This document shows positions 1 through 9,392 of a stretch of DNA of 23,360 bases, piece after piece. The position numbers were made by a program, and so were the translations under genes. Source of the stretch: a virus. Location: positions 1-23,360 of IMG/VR virus record IMGVR_UViG_3300013014_000134; one strand, given 5' to 3'. The notes under the pieces were generated by a model. It was not told the DNA's origin and searched no databases. It saw nothing but the letters and a program-made list of their open reading frames with translations. Each line of letters starts with the position of its first letter. Position 1 is the stretch's first letter.

Positions 1-69
1 ACTTCATCTCTTCCATATTTTGATGATGGCATCGCCAGAAATAGAGACGACGATTTTCTGGTGATATAG
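1..69 (+). CDS. 3' end of an upstream gene (partial, function unknown)
   Basis: Reading from base 1 gives 22 codons ending ...DDGIARNRDDDFLVI and a TAG stop at 67-69, 18 bases before the next start. A second frame is also open until a TGA at 62-64, so the frame choice is an inference. It rests on position and on the tight spacing to the next gene, which matches the rest of the window. Too little is present to assign a function. Confidence 0.4.
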   Translation, partial: TSSLPYFDDGIARNRDDDFLVI

Positions 70-87
70 CAAAAAAAGAGGATAACA

Positions 88-2436
88 ATGCTTAGAAAAA
101 AACTCAAAGTTGAAGCTGGAAAAGCCTACACGGTTAGGGACGCCTCTTCGACTTACACCATTATCGTGGGAGATGTAAGCGAGGCAGACTCCGGAGCTGG
201 AAGCCCGACACCAGAATCATACAGTTTTTTTAATATTGGAGCCGGCTCTCCATCGCTAAATCTCGGAAGAATAGGAAGCGTCTACCTCGACTCGGTGAAT
301 AAGACACTTTACACCAAAGATGCGATTGGATGGGACTCTGGGTTCGCGATGGGAGGGTCGGACGGAAGCTCTGAGTTCAAGGTTGGCATGGGCGCTCCGT
401 CCCTGAGCTTGAGCTCAAGTATCAATGCCTACATCGACATGCAGAGCATGACTTTCCACACCCGCTCAGGAGGAAGTTGGGACGAGGGTCGTCTCATGCG
501 AGGAAGCTCTGGACAGAACGGTAAGTCGGTCAGGTTCGGAAGCGGCCCACCTATCGCCAGCCTTGGGGCTGACGACGAGGCTTACATCGATCTAAACGAC
601 TTCAAGATCCACACAAAGACTGCGGGAAGCTGGTCATCCGGCCAAGCTTTCAAGGGCAGCAACGGGCAGAACGGCCTCAACGGAAAGTCACTACGATTCG
701 GAAATGGGCTTCCGTCAGACAGCGACGGTGATGACAACGAGGTCTACCTTGATCTTTCAAATTTCAAGATTCACTCCAAGTCTGCTGGTTCCTGGGGATC
801 TGGAGCGGAATTTAAGGGAAGCAGGGGAAATGACGGACAGAACGGCAAGTCGGTTAGGTTCGGAAACGGTGCTCCCGCCGCGAGCCTCGGTAACGATGAC
901 GAAACGTACATAGATCTCGATAGCTTCAAGATACATTCAAAGTCGGCAGGTTCATGGGGCTCAGGCCACGTTTTCAAGGGAAGCGATGGCGCTCACGGAC
1001 TAAACGGCAAGTCGATCAAATTTGGGAATGGAGCACCGTCTGACGCTGATGGAGATGATGACGAGGTCTATCTCGACCTCTCAAGCTTCAAAGTTCACAC
1101 GAAAGCAACGGGATCTTGGAACTCGGGCTTAGCATTTAAGGGAAGCAACGGAGATAATGGCACCGACGGTCAACCTGGGTCTGACGGAAAGCACGGTGTT
1201 TCTGCCCAGCTGACAAACGACTCGGACGTTATCCCGGCTGACAGCGATGGAAGCGGCTACGATTTCACCAACACTGGTGGAGAATTTGAGATCAGAAGCG
1301 GTGGGACAAAAGTAAGCTCCGGAGTGACGTATTACGCGGGAGCTTCTGGGGTGAGCTCAACCTCAACAGTCAATGGTCTTACGTTAACGATAAATTCTAG
1401 CGGAACCTATTCCCTATCAGGAGCTAGCTGGAGCCAAAATTTTGCAAAATTTACAATGCGCGCGGATTATGATGGTGTCACATACACGAAAGTCTACAAA
1501 GTAACTAAAGCTAGAGCTGGTCTGAGAGGTTCTGATGGGAATAGTGGGAGCGACGGAAAAGATGGCACAAATGGAACTGACGCTTTAACGGGCCATCTTT
1601 CGAATGAAGCCGATGTTGTTTCTGCCGCCAATGATGGAACGGGATACTCGTTCTCTGGGACCGGAGGCACATTCTACGTCTACTCTGGTAAGACTCTCGT
1701 GTCACCATCAAATTTCTTCGCAGGAGCTATCGGCACATCGACGACTCAGATAATCAGTGGGCTGACGCTTAGCGTTAATTCATCAGGTGTCTACTCTCTC
1801 TCTGGTGCCTCCTGGACTTCCGACACCGCATCATTCACAATCAGAGCTCTCTACAGCGGGGTAACTTTAACCAAGACGTACAAGATAACAAAGTCGAAAG
1901 CTGGCTCTAGGGGAGATAGCGGAGACGCAGGTAGTCCCGGTACGGACGGCGAAGGAGTCAACAAGTACGTCGACTCTCTATTTTCAGATTATTCGATGGC
2001 AGCTAACACGCCAAGAAAGTTGTATTACAATGACCTGGTAGCTAATATCGGCAACGTTGTCGTAAAGTCTGGAGACGCAACAAACGGGTCAACGTTCACA
2101 ATTAGCAGCCTTGGCAGATACAAGGTTGATCTCGCATGCGGATTCAAAGCAATCTACGCAGCAGGAGCTTCGGTAAGCTTCAGCGTCAAGCTGCTGGTAA
2201 ATGATGTTGTTAAAAGAACGGTCACCGGGTCCAACACATCAATATCGGGGTCGGAGACAAGATATCCGAACCTCGATCTTTCGTGGATAGGATTCCTCCC
2301 AGCCGGCTCGACAATTAAGTGCGAGGTAGAGAGGACATCATCTGGCACCAATCCGACGCTCCACGCCAACGCGATCGATAAAACGACATTCAACGCTACT
2401 GAAGAAGATACGATCATCTCGATCACCAAGCTTTAA
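88..2436 (+). CDS. Modular collagen-like tail fibre / adhesin protein
   Basis: This 782-residue protein looks like an extended, probably trimeric virion fibre. After about 45 N-terminal residues, two degenerate repeat units (about 46-92 and 95-141) precede four clear 54-residue units starting at K146, K200, K254 and K308, each with a core like DLxxFKIHxKxAGSW. Gly-X-Y linkers (about 350-370, 479-497, 607-624) separate two copies of a roughly 108-residue beta-rich module (371-478 and 500-606, both containing YSLSGASW). The C-terminal 155 residues, with GRYKVDLACGF and GFLPAGSTIKCEVE, resemble a C1q/TNF-type jelly roll, which in phage fibres is a typical trimerising or receptor-binding head; that fold is inferred. 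The ATG start has an AGAGGA ribosome site at 77-82. Beta-rich repeats plus collagen-like linkers are typical of phage fibres and adhesins, but which fibre this is cannot be told. Confidence 0.7.
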   Translation: MLRKKLKVEAGKAYTVRDASSTYTIIVGDVSEADSGAGSPTPESYSFFNIGAGSPSLNLGRIGSVYLDSVNKTLYTKDAIGWDSGFAMGGSDGSSEFKVGMGAPSLSLSSSINAYIDMQSMTFHTRSGGSWDEGRLMRGSSGQNGKSVRFGSGPPIASLGADDEAYIDLNDFKIHTKTAGSWSSGQAFKGSNGQNGLNGKSLRFGNGLPSDSDGDDNEVYLDLSNFKIHSKSAGSWGSGAEFKGSRGNDGQNGKSVRFGNGAPAASLGNDDETYIDLDSFKIHSKSAGSWGSGHVFKGSDGAHGLNGKSIKFGNGAPSDADGDDDEVYLDLSSFKVHTKATGSWNSGLAFKGSNGDNGTDGQPGSDGKHGVSAQLTNDSDVIPADSDGSGYDFTNTGGEFEIRSGGTKVSSGVTYYAGASGVSSTSTVNGLTLTINSSGTYSLSGASWSQNFAKFTMRADYDGVTYTKVYKVTKARAGLRGSDGNSGSDGKDGTNGTDALTGHLSNEADVVSAANDGTGYSFSGTGGTFYVYSGKTLVSPSNFFAGAIGTSTTQIISGLTLSVNSSGVYSLSGASWTSDTASFTIRALYSGVTLTKTYKITKSKAGSRGDSGDAGSPGTDGEGVNKYVDSLFSDYSMAANTPRKLYYNDLVANIGNVVVKSGDATNGSTFTISSLGRYKVDLACGFKAIYAAGASVSFSVKLLVNDVVKRTVTGSNTSISGSETRYPNLDLSWIGFLPAGSTIKCEVERTSSGTNPTLHANAIDKTTFNATEEDTIISITKL
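523..1170 (+). repeat. Four tandem 162-bp (54-residue) coding repeats
   Basis: Units start at 523, 685, 847 and 1009, in exact 162-base register, within the fibre gene. Units 1 and 3 resemble each other (KSVRFG, ASLG, YIDL), as do units 2 and 4 (PSD, DGDD, EVYLDL), so the array reads as a duplicated two-unit block of 324 bases. Two diverged units lie just upstream (about 223-510). Confidence 0.85.
1198..1905 (+). repeat. Two copies of a ~108-residue beta-rich module with collagen-like linker
   Basis: Copies at about 1198-1521 and 1585-1905 share the order (N/E)(S/A)DV, GY(D/S)F, GG(E/T)F, GLTL, NSSG, YSLSGASW and YK(V/I)TK, ending in AG. A Gly-rich GSDG/GKDG linker separates them. They are diverged at the DNA level, indicating an old internal duplication. 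Confidence 0.8.
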
Positions 2437-2444
2437 CTGAGAAC

Positions 2445-2477
2445 TTGCGCCGCTGATAATTAAGGTTGGCGGTGCAA
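2445..2477 (+). promoter_or_regulatory. Imperfect 9-bp inverted repeat before the 310-aa gene
   Basis: TTGCGCCGC (2445-2453) pairs with GCGGTGCAA (2469-2477) with one G-U wobble and a 15-base loop, ending four bases before the ATG at 2482. The loop contains AAGG (2462-2465), the only Shine-Dalgarno-like string nearby and too far upstream (16 bases) for normal use. No U-tract follows, so it is not a classical terminator. A role in translation or RNA processing is inferred. Confidence 0.45.
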
Positions 2478-2481
2478 ATAG

Positions 2482-3414
2482 ATGGCAGGAATACTCGACC
2501 CTAAATCAAGGATCATGGACGTTGTCCTCACGCAGCAGGGACGACAGCAGATCGCATCAGGAAGGATGAAGATCGAGTACGCATCTTTCACAGACATCGG
2601 CGCCTCTTACGATGCAGCGATTGGCGACTCAATAGAGGATCCATCTGGTAAGATCTACCTGGAAGCGTTGACCGATGTCTCGGCTGACATGATCACTTTT
2701 GAGACGGACGACGCTGGTTTCCTGCGACCGTTCACGGGAGACGGAGCTGCGGTCTCTGCTGGTGGGAATCTTCTTTCTGGATCAGCAGACCTGACCGGTA
2801 GCATCTCTCTGAATCCGGCCGCCGACTTCCTGCTTCAGTCGATTACGCAATCTCTTGGCTGGAATCAGATAATCGGGACGAATGATCCGTTGTCTGAAAC
2901 CACAGGATTTCAGGTATCTCAGCCCTCCATCACGTTCAACGTTCGCGACGGATTCCCTTTCGATCACTCCAGGGGCGATGTTGAGTATGCCACCCTAAAT
3001 ACGATAGAGTCGCTTCAAAATGACATGCGACTTTCCAACCTTCCAAACTTCAAGTATCTTCCACCCGTCAATGGCGCTGGAGTCCTAGCTGGAAAGACGC
3101 TTGCAAGCTATCCAAACTATAATGAGAATAGTGACACCGACAGGATCGCAATGCAGTCACGCTTATCTCAGCTCGAGAGCGCCGAGATAACATTTTTGGA
3201 GACTTCCAGCGAGAACAATTTCATTATGCAGGCTTTTGAGATATCAGGACTCTCAAGCATCACGAAGCTTGATGCAATCGATTACGGCTACAGGAGCTCG
3301 TTGGAAAACCCACAGAAGCTAGTAAGGACAATATTTCTTGGAAAAGTCTACACTGACACCACTAGCGATCCCACATTTGTCAACATGTTCACGCTGGAGT
3401 TGGAGCAAGCATGA
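2482..3414 (+). CDS. Phage virion structural protein with LTxxGR-type N-terminus (310 aa)
   Basis: The first 40 residues carry ILDPKSRIMDVVLTQQGR followed by IASG and EYASFTD. The same pattern, roughly D.VLT..GR...A......I...F, opens the 236-aa protein at 11216, so the two probably share an N-terminal fold used to dock into the same kind of virion assembly (inference). The rest shows no signal peptide or membrane segment and no enzymatic motif. It lies between the fibre gene and a large FN3-like protein, and its TGA overlaps the next ATG (ATGA), so the two are translationally coupled. The ribosome site before its own start is poor and lies next to a hairpin. From my memory of phage annotations, proteins opening like this are usually listed only as structural proteins. 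Confidence 0.65.
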   Translation: MAGILDPKSRIMDVVLTQQGRQQIASGRMKIEYASFTDIGASYDAAIGDSIEDPSGKIYLEALTDVSADMITFETDDAGFLRPFTGDGAAVSAGGNLLSGSADLTGSISLNPAADFLLQSITQSLGWNQIIGTNDPLSETTGFQVSQPSITFNVRDGFPFDHSRGDVEYATLNTIESLQNDMRLSNLPNFKYLPPVNGAGVLAGKTLASYPNYNENSDTDRIAMQSRLSQLESAEITFLETSSENNFIMQAFEISGLSSITKLDAIDYGYRSSLENPQKLVRTIFLGKVYTDTTSDPTFVNMFTLELEQA

Positions 3415-5780
3415 GACTGAAGTCTAAAACTCAAATTCAAGTGATGAGAAGAAGCTTGACTCTGCCTGAGGCGGTCGGTTCTAAGGGAGACAGCATTATC
3501 TTTAGGATCTACGTTGACATAGACGCTGAATCAGCCATCAAAAATAACGTCTTGTTCTTACAGTATCAAGTTGCACCAGACAACATAGCAAAAGTTTTGA
3601 CGCCGAAACCTTCAGTGAAGAACTCAAAGACCATCTATCAGATACCCTCTCTACGCGCTGAAAAGTTAAAGCGCGATGAGAACCTTGTTGTCTACGCTGG
3701 AAGTGCTGACATAACCAAGTATTTTCCAAATGACAGGATTCGAGAAATTAGAGCCGGCGCTCCTTTTCAAAGAACAAGATCAGTTAGAGCGTCAAGCTCT
3801 AAAAATTCGATAAATTCACTCTTGCTCAAGTCGGACGCTACAAAGACGATTGTAGCGAGAGCTGGAGTCGTCAGCAAAGTCTACAAAACGATGGCTGAGC
3901 AAAAGAAAAAAGATCCAGCGCATGAAATTAATGCTAGACCATCCCACGCACCGCTTTCAAAAACACTGTCAGGATTTAGAGCAACTGGAAACTACCAAAA
4001 CGCTGATCTGAATTTTGAGTCGGCTAGGTTAGAGATGCAAAAGGTCGGTAGCACAATCTCAAGCTTCGAAAAAGTGAATGAGTCTGTTGGGCTCATAACA
4101 GTGCCGCTTGACATTGAGATCTTGGGAAGCGAAGTGAAGAGATACTCGGTCATTATTAGCGCGCTAAAGAGCGGAATAATCATTCAGCGACTCAGTCAGA
4201 TCATCGATTTTTCTAGCATCTTAAATGATGCCACCGTCCCATCTATCGCTCCAAAAATCTCAGTTATCGATAACGGTAAAGGTAGAAAGATCGGAATCAA
4301 GCAGGTCGATCCACGAGCAACTCGGATCAAGATTTATAAAAAGATACTGAACAAAGACAGCGCTGTTGACGATGCGTACGAGCTTGTCAGCGATTTAGGG
4401 GCTGCGTCTGGTGAAGCCTTCAATATACCTGACAGCAAGCTGTCTCTTCGCCAAGGGATCTATCGCGCTGTATCATACGATAGTTTTGGAAGGACAGTTG
4501 GCGAATTTTCAAGCGCGGTGATCGGTAAGAGTCGAATTTCAAAACAAAAAAATGTTGAAGACCCAGTTACCGTGTTCGCGTATGAGACCTCGTCAGGAAT
4601 ACAAGTGAACGTTTATAACATTCCTTACAGCGTCATTTCGGTCAGACTTCTCAGAAAAAATTTGACAACTCATGAAAAGAAATTCTCAGATCCTTTAATT
4701 TCCGAGAATAGCGGCCAAGTATCTGTCAGCAATGAGAAAACAACGGCTTCATTTCTTGATAGACGGCTTCGGCCTGACTCTACGTTTGAGTACAAAGTGT
4801 CATTGACTGACACCAGGGGGAACGTATACGAGTCACAGAGGTCAGCAGTCTCTCATTTTGTCGGAAGCAAGAGCGAAGATGAGGCAAGCTCCCTAACGAA
4901 TAATGATTATGACATCAAGTTTGAAGGGTCGGGACGCACAGTTTCGTTTCAAATTGATACTTCAACCTCAAAGACAACAATCAATCAGGTTTATGACATA
5001 CTCACTACGACTGGGCTAGACGCTCAATACCTGGACGAAATAAAGTCTAATCGTGAGCTTCTAAATAAGATCACAGCTTTTGAGATTGTGAGATTCGATT
5101 GTATGACTGGATACGTTGAGAACTTTGGGGTTATCGCGACAGGTGTCTTTGAGGATAGCTCAAAGACTAGAAAGATCAATAACGTCTCTGAAATCATTCC
5201 AGGAAGAAAATATGTGTATTTTTCACGTTTGCTCGTGAGATCCCCGGGCTCTATATTCAGCCAGGTAAATGTTCAAAGAGTGGACATAGAAACTGGAAAG
5301 TCTTACGTAACTAATCTGAAAAAATACAACTCCCCCAAGACCCTGAGAAAGGGTGTTTTGTCGTCAAGTGTTGTCCAGAAAAGAGCTGTTTCATCGACAG
5401 GACTGGCTTCGGATCCATCGTCATCAACCAGCGACGAGATGATAGCTGGTATGACATCTACAACAATGGCAATAATTGTTGACATCCCGCGTAAAGATGC
5501 GGAGGTTAAAAGTGCATTCGTGAGAAACATGAATCTCGGTAATGAGGTCAGCTGGAACATTCTCTCGAACGATAGAGAGATAGATCACATTATTGTGCAT
5601 GCTGATTACAACGGTCGGCTAGCGCCACTTCGAGCCGTTCATTTTGATGGAAATCAATCCATGAAGTTCATAGACGACTTTTTGTCTTTAGAGAAAACGC
5701 CCGTGCAGTATTACGTGCAGATTGTCTACGCCAACTACGATATGGGCCCAATGTTCGGGCCAGCAAAGGTTAAGCAATGA
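3411..5780 (+). CDS. Large virion protein with fibronectin III-like segments (789 aa)
   Basis: The protein has several segments that look like Ig/fibronectin III beta sandwiches. One lies around residues 275-380 (ATRIKIYKK ... GIYRAVSYDSFGR), one around 385-490 (ISVRLLRKN ... FEYKVSLTDTRGNVY), one around 500-620, and one at the C-terminus (IDHIIVHADYNG ... VQYYVQIVYAN). The pattern is the FN3 one: a strand with a pair-forming motif, a turn, then Y-x-hydrophobic-x-V/A and a D-x-G turn. The N-terminal 270 residues are unassigned. It starts with ATG overlapping the previous stop, with GGAG at 3402-3405, and its own stop overlaps the next ATG at 5777. The gene is noticeably A+T-rich compared with its neighbours. 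FN3-like folds are common in phage tail and baseplate proteins that touch surface sugars or build scaffolds; enzymatic function is not visible. Confidence 0.6.
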   Translation: MRLKSKTQIQVMRRSLTLPEAVGSKGDSIIFRIYVDIDAESAIKNNVLFLQYQVAPDNIAKVLTPKPSVKNSKTIYQIPSLRAEKLKRDENLVVYAGSADITKYFPNDRIREIRAGAPFQRTRSVRASSSKNSINSLLLKSDATKTIVARAGVVSKVYKTMAEQKKKDPAHEINARPSHAPLSKTLSGFRATGNYQNADLNFESARLEMQKVGSTISSFEKVNESVGLITVPLDIEILGSEVKRYSVIISALKSGIIIQRLSQIIDFSSILNDATVPSIAPKISVIDNGKGRKIGIKQVDPRATRIKIYKKILNKDSAVDDAYELVSDLGAASGEAFNIPDSKLSLRQGIYRAVSYDSFGRTVGEFSSAVIGKSRISKQKNVEDPVTVFAYETSSGIQVNVYNIPYSVISVRLLRKNLTTHEKKFSDPLISENSGQVSVSNEKTTASFLDRRLRPDSTFEYKVSLTDTRGNVYESQRSAVSHFVGSKSEDEASSLTNNDYDIKFEGSGRTVSFQIDTSTSKTTINQVYDILTTTGLDAQYLDEIKSNRELLNKITAFEIVRFDCMTGYVENFGVIATGVFEDSSKTRKINNVSEIIPGRKYVYFSRLLVRSPGSIFSQVNVQRVDIETGKSYVTNLKKYNSPKTLRKGVLSSSVVQKRAVSSTGLASDPSSSTSDEMIAGMTSTTMAIIVDIPRKDAEVKSAFVRNMNLGNEVSWNILSNDREIDHIIVHADYNGRLAPLRAVHFDGNQSMKFIDDFLSLEKTPVQYYVQIVYANYDMGPMFGPAKVKQ

Positions 5781-8700
5781 GCGTGCCAACTGAGATATTG
5801 GGAATTTCCAAGCTTTATTCGATAAGCTCGAAGTCTAATTCTGAAAGATACAACAGGATCGTGAAAACGCTGCAGGAATTAAAGATTCTAGATGTTACAC
5901 ATGTGGTTAGTCGTGGTCTGGAGGAGGACCCATCAGGCTCATGGTCTTCCCTTAAGAAAGCAACTGACGATGACCTCACGGCCGCCAAGAAGTTTGTCGA
6001 AGATCTCAACACTTTCCTGACATCTCTGGAGCGACTGATAGACTCACTTGACGTCTCAACCCCGAAAGGTGGATTCAATGAAAAGTTCATTGACTTTCTC
6101 TCGGGAAAAACAGCGGACGGTCTTACGTCTCCTGCCGCAAGAGACTCTTCAATCTCAGGAGTAGCTCTCAGAGGAAACACACCGAGCGACGGTCTGACAA
6201 ACGTCGATCTCATATCTCTTCTTTTGCATGAGATAAGAATCAGGTCTACAGGGGTTGAAGACTTTAACAGCTCGAACGGAAGGGCTGCATTCGAGGTGTT
6301 GCGGTGGTTAGGTCAAACGGAACCGTATGACTATAACGGTCCAGGAACAAATCGAAGTCCGAAAAACTATATCTCCAGGTACGCTAGCGAGTATTCTGTA
6401 AATCCTCTTGAACTGTGCGTACATGCTCTGTCGAGCACGTTCAACCTATCCGCTGGGATCACCAGGTTAAAAAGAATTCAGTCGGAGGTTGGACTGAGCG
6501 TTTCGAACATATCGGACGCTGATAAAGTTTTTGACGGTGTCCGAGTCGCTGATATAGAGAAATATGCTACCTTTGTCAGTAATGTACTCTATCAAAGAAG
6601 CTTAGACACCGGTAGACTAGAAAGTACTTCCTACGCTCTTAAAGTCGCTAGGTACGACGACAGTCTAAACAAGATTGCACCTTGCGAGAAGCCTATCAAC
6701 ATAACACCGGAGACACGTTACACCTCTGGTGAGACCTCACTGATAAGAGATTCTTTGGCTGAAAATGACTTCAATTTTCAGAAATTAGGTTTGTACGATG
6801 CCCAGCTCGAATCCTCGCTTGACCAGCTTCAGAAAGTCACTGAGAGTCTGGTTGGATTCATGGACACCGAAAATGAGCTGACACCGTTCGCGGTGTTCTC
6901 AAAAATTTTGAAATCTTCAATCGCTGCGCTGGATCTGGCAGGGAAAGATGATCTCAACAAGTATCAGCTGCTGGCGCTGATGAGACTCGCGTCGATCTCA
7001 GGTGATCAATCCGTCGAGATCGAGAAATTCATAGTTCGAAGCGTAGGAGTCTTGAAATACTATAGAATAAGCAAAGGCACCGGGAGCAAAGCTGGATCAG
7101 AATCTTCCAAGTCCACAGTTACGCTAGCAACATCACGAACTTCCACGGGCAGCGATAGCATACAGGCTGACGCAGAAGTGAAAACTGTCGAGACGGTGTC
7201 CAGCACAAGCGACGCAGCAGACAGCGGCAGAGTTATCACCCGCGCCGCCGGTGATTCTAATTTAAGCGCGGACATAATATCGAGCGTAGTGAATAGCATT
7301 TCTAATAAACGAACAGCGGAGTCCGCCAGGGAATTAGAAAAGCTTCTCGCTGCTAAGAACGCTGCGGATCGAGCCCGAGAATACGCGGAAGCGCAAGCAG
7401 AAGATACGGGGAAATTAGATTACGTCCAGCAATATAGAGACGGCCAGAGGATCACTGACGCAAAGCGGGTCCAGGACGACGCAGAGGCAGCTTACCTCGA
7501 GGAACTACAAAACGTCAACGCTGCAAGCGTGTCGGATGAGACGGAGCAAGAAATTTTCAATGCTCTCGAAGAATCACGAAAGAAAGAGGGAACAATATTC
7601 AGTCTGATGGTGGACTTGTACGATGATTTCACGACAAAGTCGAAAAACAGCGTAGGAGAAAATGAGAAAATCACAGATTCGATGGGTTACACAAGTTACG
7701 GGAAGATGGACGAGTACGCGATTCTGTCTTTGATCATCTCATGCTTTTCTCAGATTTTCGACCTCGTCATGCCAAGCGACACCGGTTTTGTTGGAACTGA
7801 TTTCAATTTTGGTGCTGCCGAGCTGTCGGCCGCGATGAATACAATTCAAGCTGCGATGACCACTGGCGGCACCGGGCTTAGTACTCAAATCGACTATCGA
7901 CTCTACGGGGTGAGAAAGTACGTTGAAACCTACCAGAACTGCTACGCTTTCCTGGACGCGTACCTCAAGAATATAAGGGAGTCAAGGCTTCTAGCCATCT
8001 CAAATTTCTCGGAAGTTTCCAAGGACCTGAGCTTCACGAGCGACGTGGGCAGGCTAAAATCTCTGGCCAACGTCACAAGTCATAGCGTAGCAGTGCGGCG
8101 TGCCCTACTGAGAAAATGGGAACCTGTCGAGTCATCAGGTTATCTCTCAAGATTCTCATCGACAGTTGTTCCCGTAGACTCTTACATCAGCACTTTGAGA
8201 TCGTCTAAAGTTCCGAACACGTACGCAGATAACAGCCTGCAAAATATGAGAGTTCTCCATGTCGGAGTTCCGGCTTCAACCATCGTGAGCGATTCGATCG
8301 GAAAGACGCAGCTCATCAATGTGGTGGTTGGAAAGCTCGACTACCGCTACTATCTCTCCGACACATTCATCGAAAAAAGTTTCATATTCGATCCGGCGCT
8401 CTTCGTTGGCGATTTAGGGATAGCTGCGACAGGAGTGTCATCACGCAGCGGTTCCACCACCACAACTTTTTATTTTTTCGATAGAAACGGCTCGAGCGGT
8501 CCGTACTCGTACGATGAAACGCTGGCTCGTTATCTAGAGGTAAATCCTGGCGCTGATAGAAACGTTCTAGAGAGCGTGATACTAAACTGCTACAACTCGG
8601 CGATGATAGAGGCATACCAGTACTACACGTCCGGGATCGTGCTGGATGAGTCGACGTCTACCGGGGTCGATACCTCGATATCACCCGCTGGGTTGAGCGC

Positions 8701-9391
8701 CTTGGGCCTTCTCTCCGGGCTGAACCTATCAGACGTCTCTCTTCCTCCTGGTGCAGCCATCTCCAGCGCTTTTTCGGATGGTCATATCAACTTTGAAGAG
8801 GCTGCGAGCGGCCTCAGCTCTTCAAAGAAAGAGATACTGTCCAATGTTGCGTCGTCTTACCTGTTTAAGTCGAACAGGATCTTGGATCGGATAGCAAGGA
8901 ATTTCGATCATGATAGAGTCTTTTTAATACCCGTAGACCCAGACAGCTTTGAGATTAACGCAAGTCGAGAGTTTATAGATACGTTTGGGTCTCAAAACCT
9001 AAGATTTACGGGATCTGCTCGTGGTCAACTCCTAGATCAGGATCCATCCGACAACGGAATGATGGCAGGAAGCTTCTACGCTCAGATTTCGGAATATACG
9101 ATCACCACAGCCAACATAACGGAGTCGAGCGCATCCGCACCCTCGGGTTTCGGCTTTGAAATCGACACTCTCGCGGAGCGCGCTGCACGCGCTCGCGCAA
9201 GTGAGCTCCTCGGCGATTCCCCAGACCCCAGGAAGTCCAGCGTGGAGCGCGCGGTCGATCGAGGTGCCGGATACGCCGCCAACGCCACACGGCGCACAAG
9301 GAAGAGCCCCCCCGGTGGCAGCATCACCTCAGACGACGCGAAGAAAGCCCCAGCAACTATGAAAAAATTCAATCCGAAGAAGAGAGGTTGA
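5777..9391 (+). CDS. Very large virion structural protein with coiled coil and basic tail (1204 aa)
   Basis: No family is recognised. The N-terminal 420 residues look helical and globular. A Ser/Thr-rich low-complexity stretch (about 434-488) leads into an Ala/Glu/Arg-rich probable coiled coil (about 508-608). The region from about 630 to 1110 is mixed alpha/beta, with a beta-rich part near 810-900. The last 80 residues are disordered-looking, Ala/Arg/Lys/Pro-rich and end in FNPKKRG, encoded by a G+C-rich island. There are no transmembrane or peptidase motifs. The ATG overlaps the preceding stop (ATGA) with AAAGG at 5765-5769, and the next gene starts two bases past its stop. Location inside a fibre/FN3/LamG cluster suggests a tail, baseplate or internal virion protein. 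A tape measure would normally be more uniformly helical, so I do not call it that. Confidence 0.5.
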   Translation: MSVPTEILGISKLYSISSKSNSERYNRIVKTLQELKILDVTHVVSRGLEEDPSGSWSSLKKATDDDLTAAKKFVEDLNTFLTSLERLIDSLDVSTPKGGFNEKFIDFLSGKTADGLTSPAARDSSISGVALRGNTPSDGLTNVDLISLLLHEIRIRSTGVEDFNSSNGRAAFEVLRWLGQTEPYDYNGPGTNRSPKNYISRYASEYSVNPLELCVHALSSTFNLSAGITRLKRIQSEVGLSVSNISDADKVFDGVRVADIEKYATFVSNVLYQRSLDTGRLESTSYALKVARYDDSLNKIAPCEKPINITPETRYTSGETSLIRDSLAENDFNFQKLGLYDAQLESSLDQLQKVTESLVGFMDTENELTPFAVFSKILKSSIAALDLAGKDDLNKYQLLALMRLASISGDQSVEIEKFIVRSVGVLKYYRISKGTGSKAGSESSKSTVTLATSRTSTGSDSIQADAEVKTVETVSSTSDAADSGRVITRAAGDSNLSADIISSVVNSISNKRTAESARELEKLLAAKNAADRAREYAEAQAEDTGKLDYVQQYRDGQRITDAKRVQDDAEAAYLEELQNVNAASVSDETEQEIFNALEESRKKEGTIFSLMVDLYDDFTTKSKNSVGENEKITDSMGYTSYGKMDEYAILSLIISCFSQIFDLVMPSDTGFVGTDFNFGAAELSAAMNTIQAAMTTGGTGLSTQIDYRLYGVRKYVETYQNCYAFLDAYLKNIRESRLLAISNFSEVSKDLSFTSDVGRLKSLANVTSHSVAVRRALLRKWEPVESSGYLSRFSSTVVPVDSYISTLRSSKVPNTYADNSLQNMRVLHVGVPASTIVSDSIGKTQLINVVVGKLDYRYYLSDTFIEKSFIFDPALFVGDLGIAATGVSSRSGSTTTTFYFFDRNGSSGPYSYDETLARYLEVNPGADRNVLESVILNCYNSAMIEAYQYYTSGIVLDESTSTGVDTSISPAGLSALGLLSGLNLSDVSLPPGAAISSAFSDGHINFEEAASGLSSSKKEILSNVASSYLFKSNRILDRIARNFDHDRVFLIPVDPDSFEINASREFIDTFGSQNLRFTGSARGQLLDQDPSDNGMMAGSFYAQISEYTITTANITESSASAPSGFGFEIDTLAERAARARASELLGDSPDPRKSSVERAVDRGAGYAANATRRTRKSPPGGSITSDDAKKAPATMKKFNPKKRG

Positions 9392-9392
9392 G

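Noticed and set aside
88-2436. Diversity-generating retroelement target or CRISPR-like array in the repeat gene
   Set aside because: Repeats are coding and contiguous at 162 bases with no unique spacers; no reverse transcriptase or template repeat is visible in the window.
5815-6213. 132-codon minus-strand frame inside the 1204-aa gene
   Set aside because: Antisense shadow with no motif; every supported gene in the window is on the plus strand.
5777-9391. Tape measure protein
   Set aside because: Length is suitable, but the protein has mixed alpha/beta and beta-rich stretches and no long uniform helical or hydrophobic segments, so the call is not supported.
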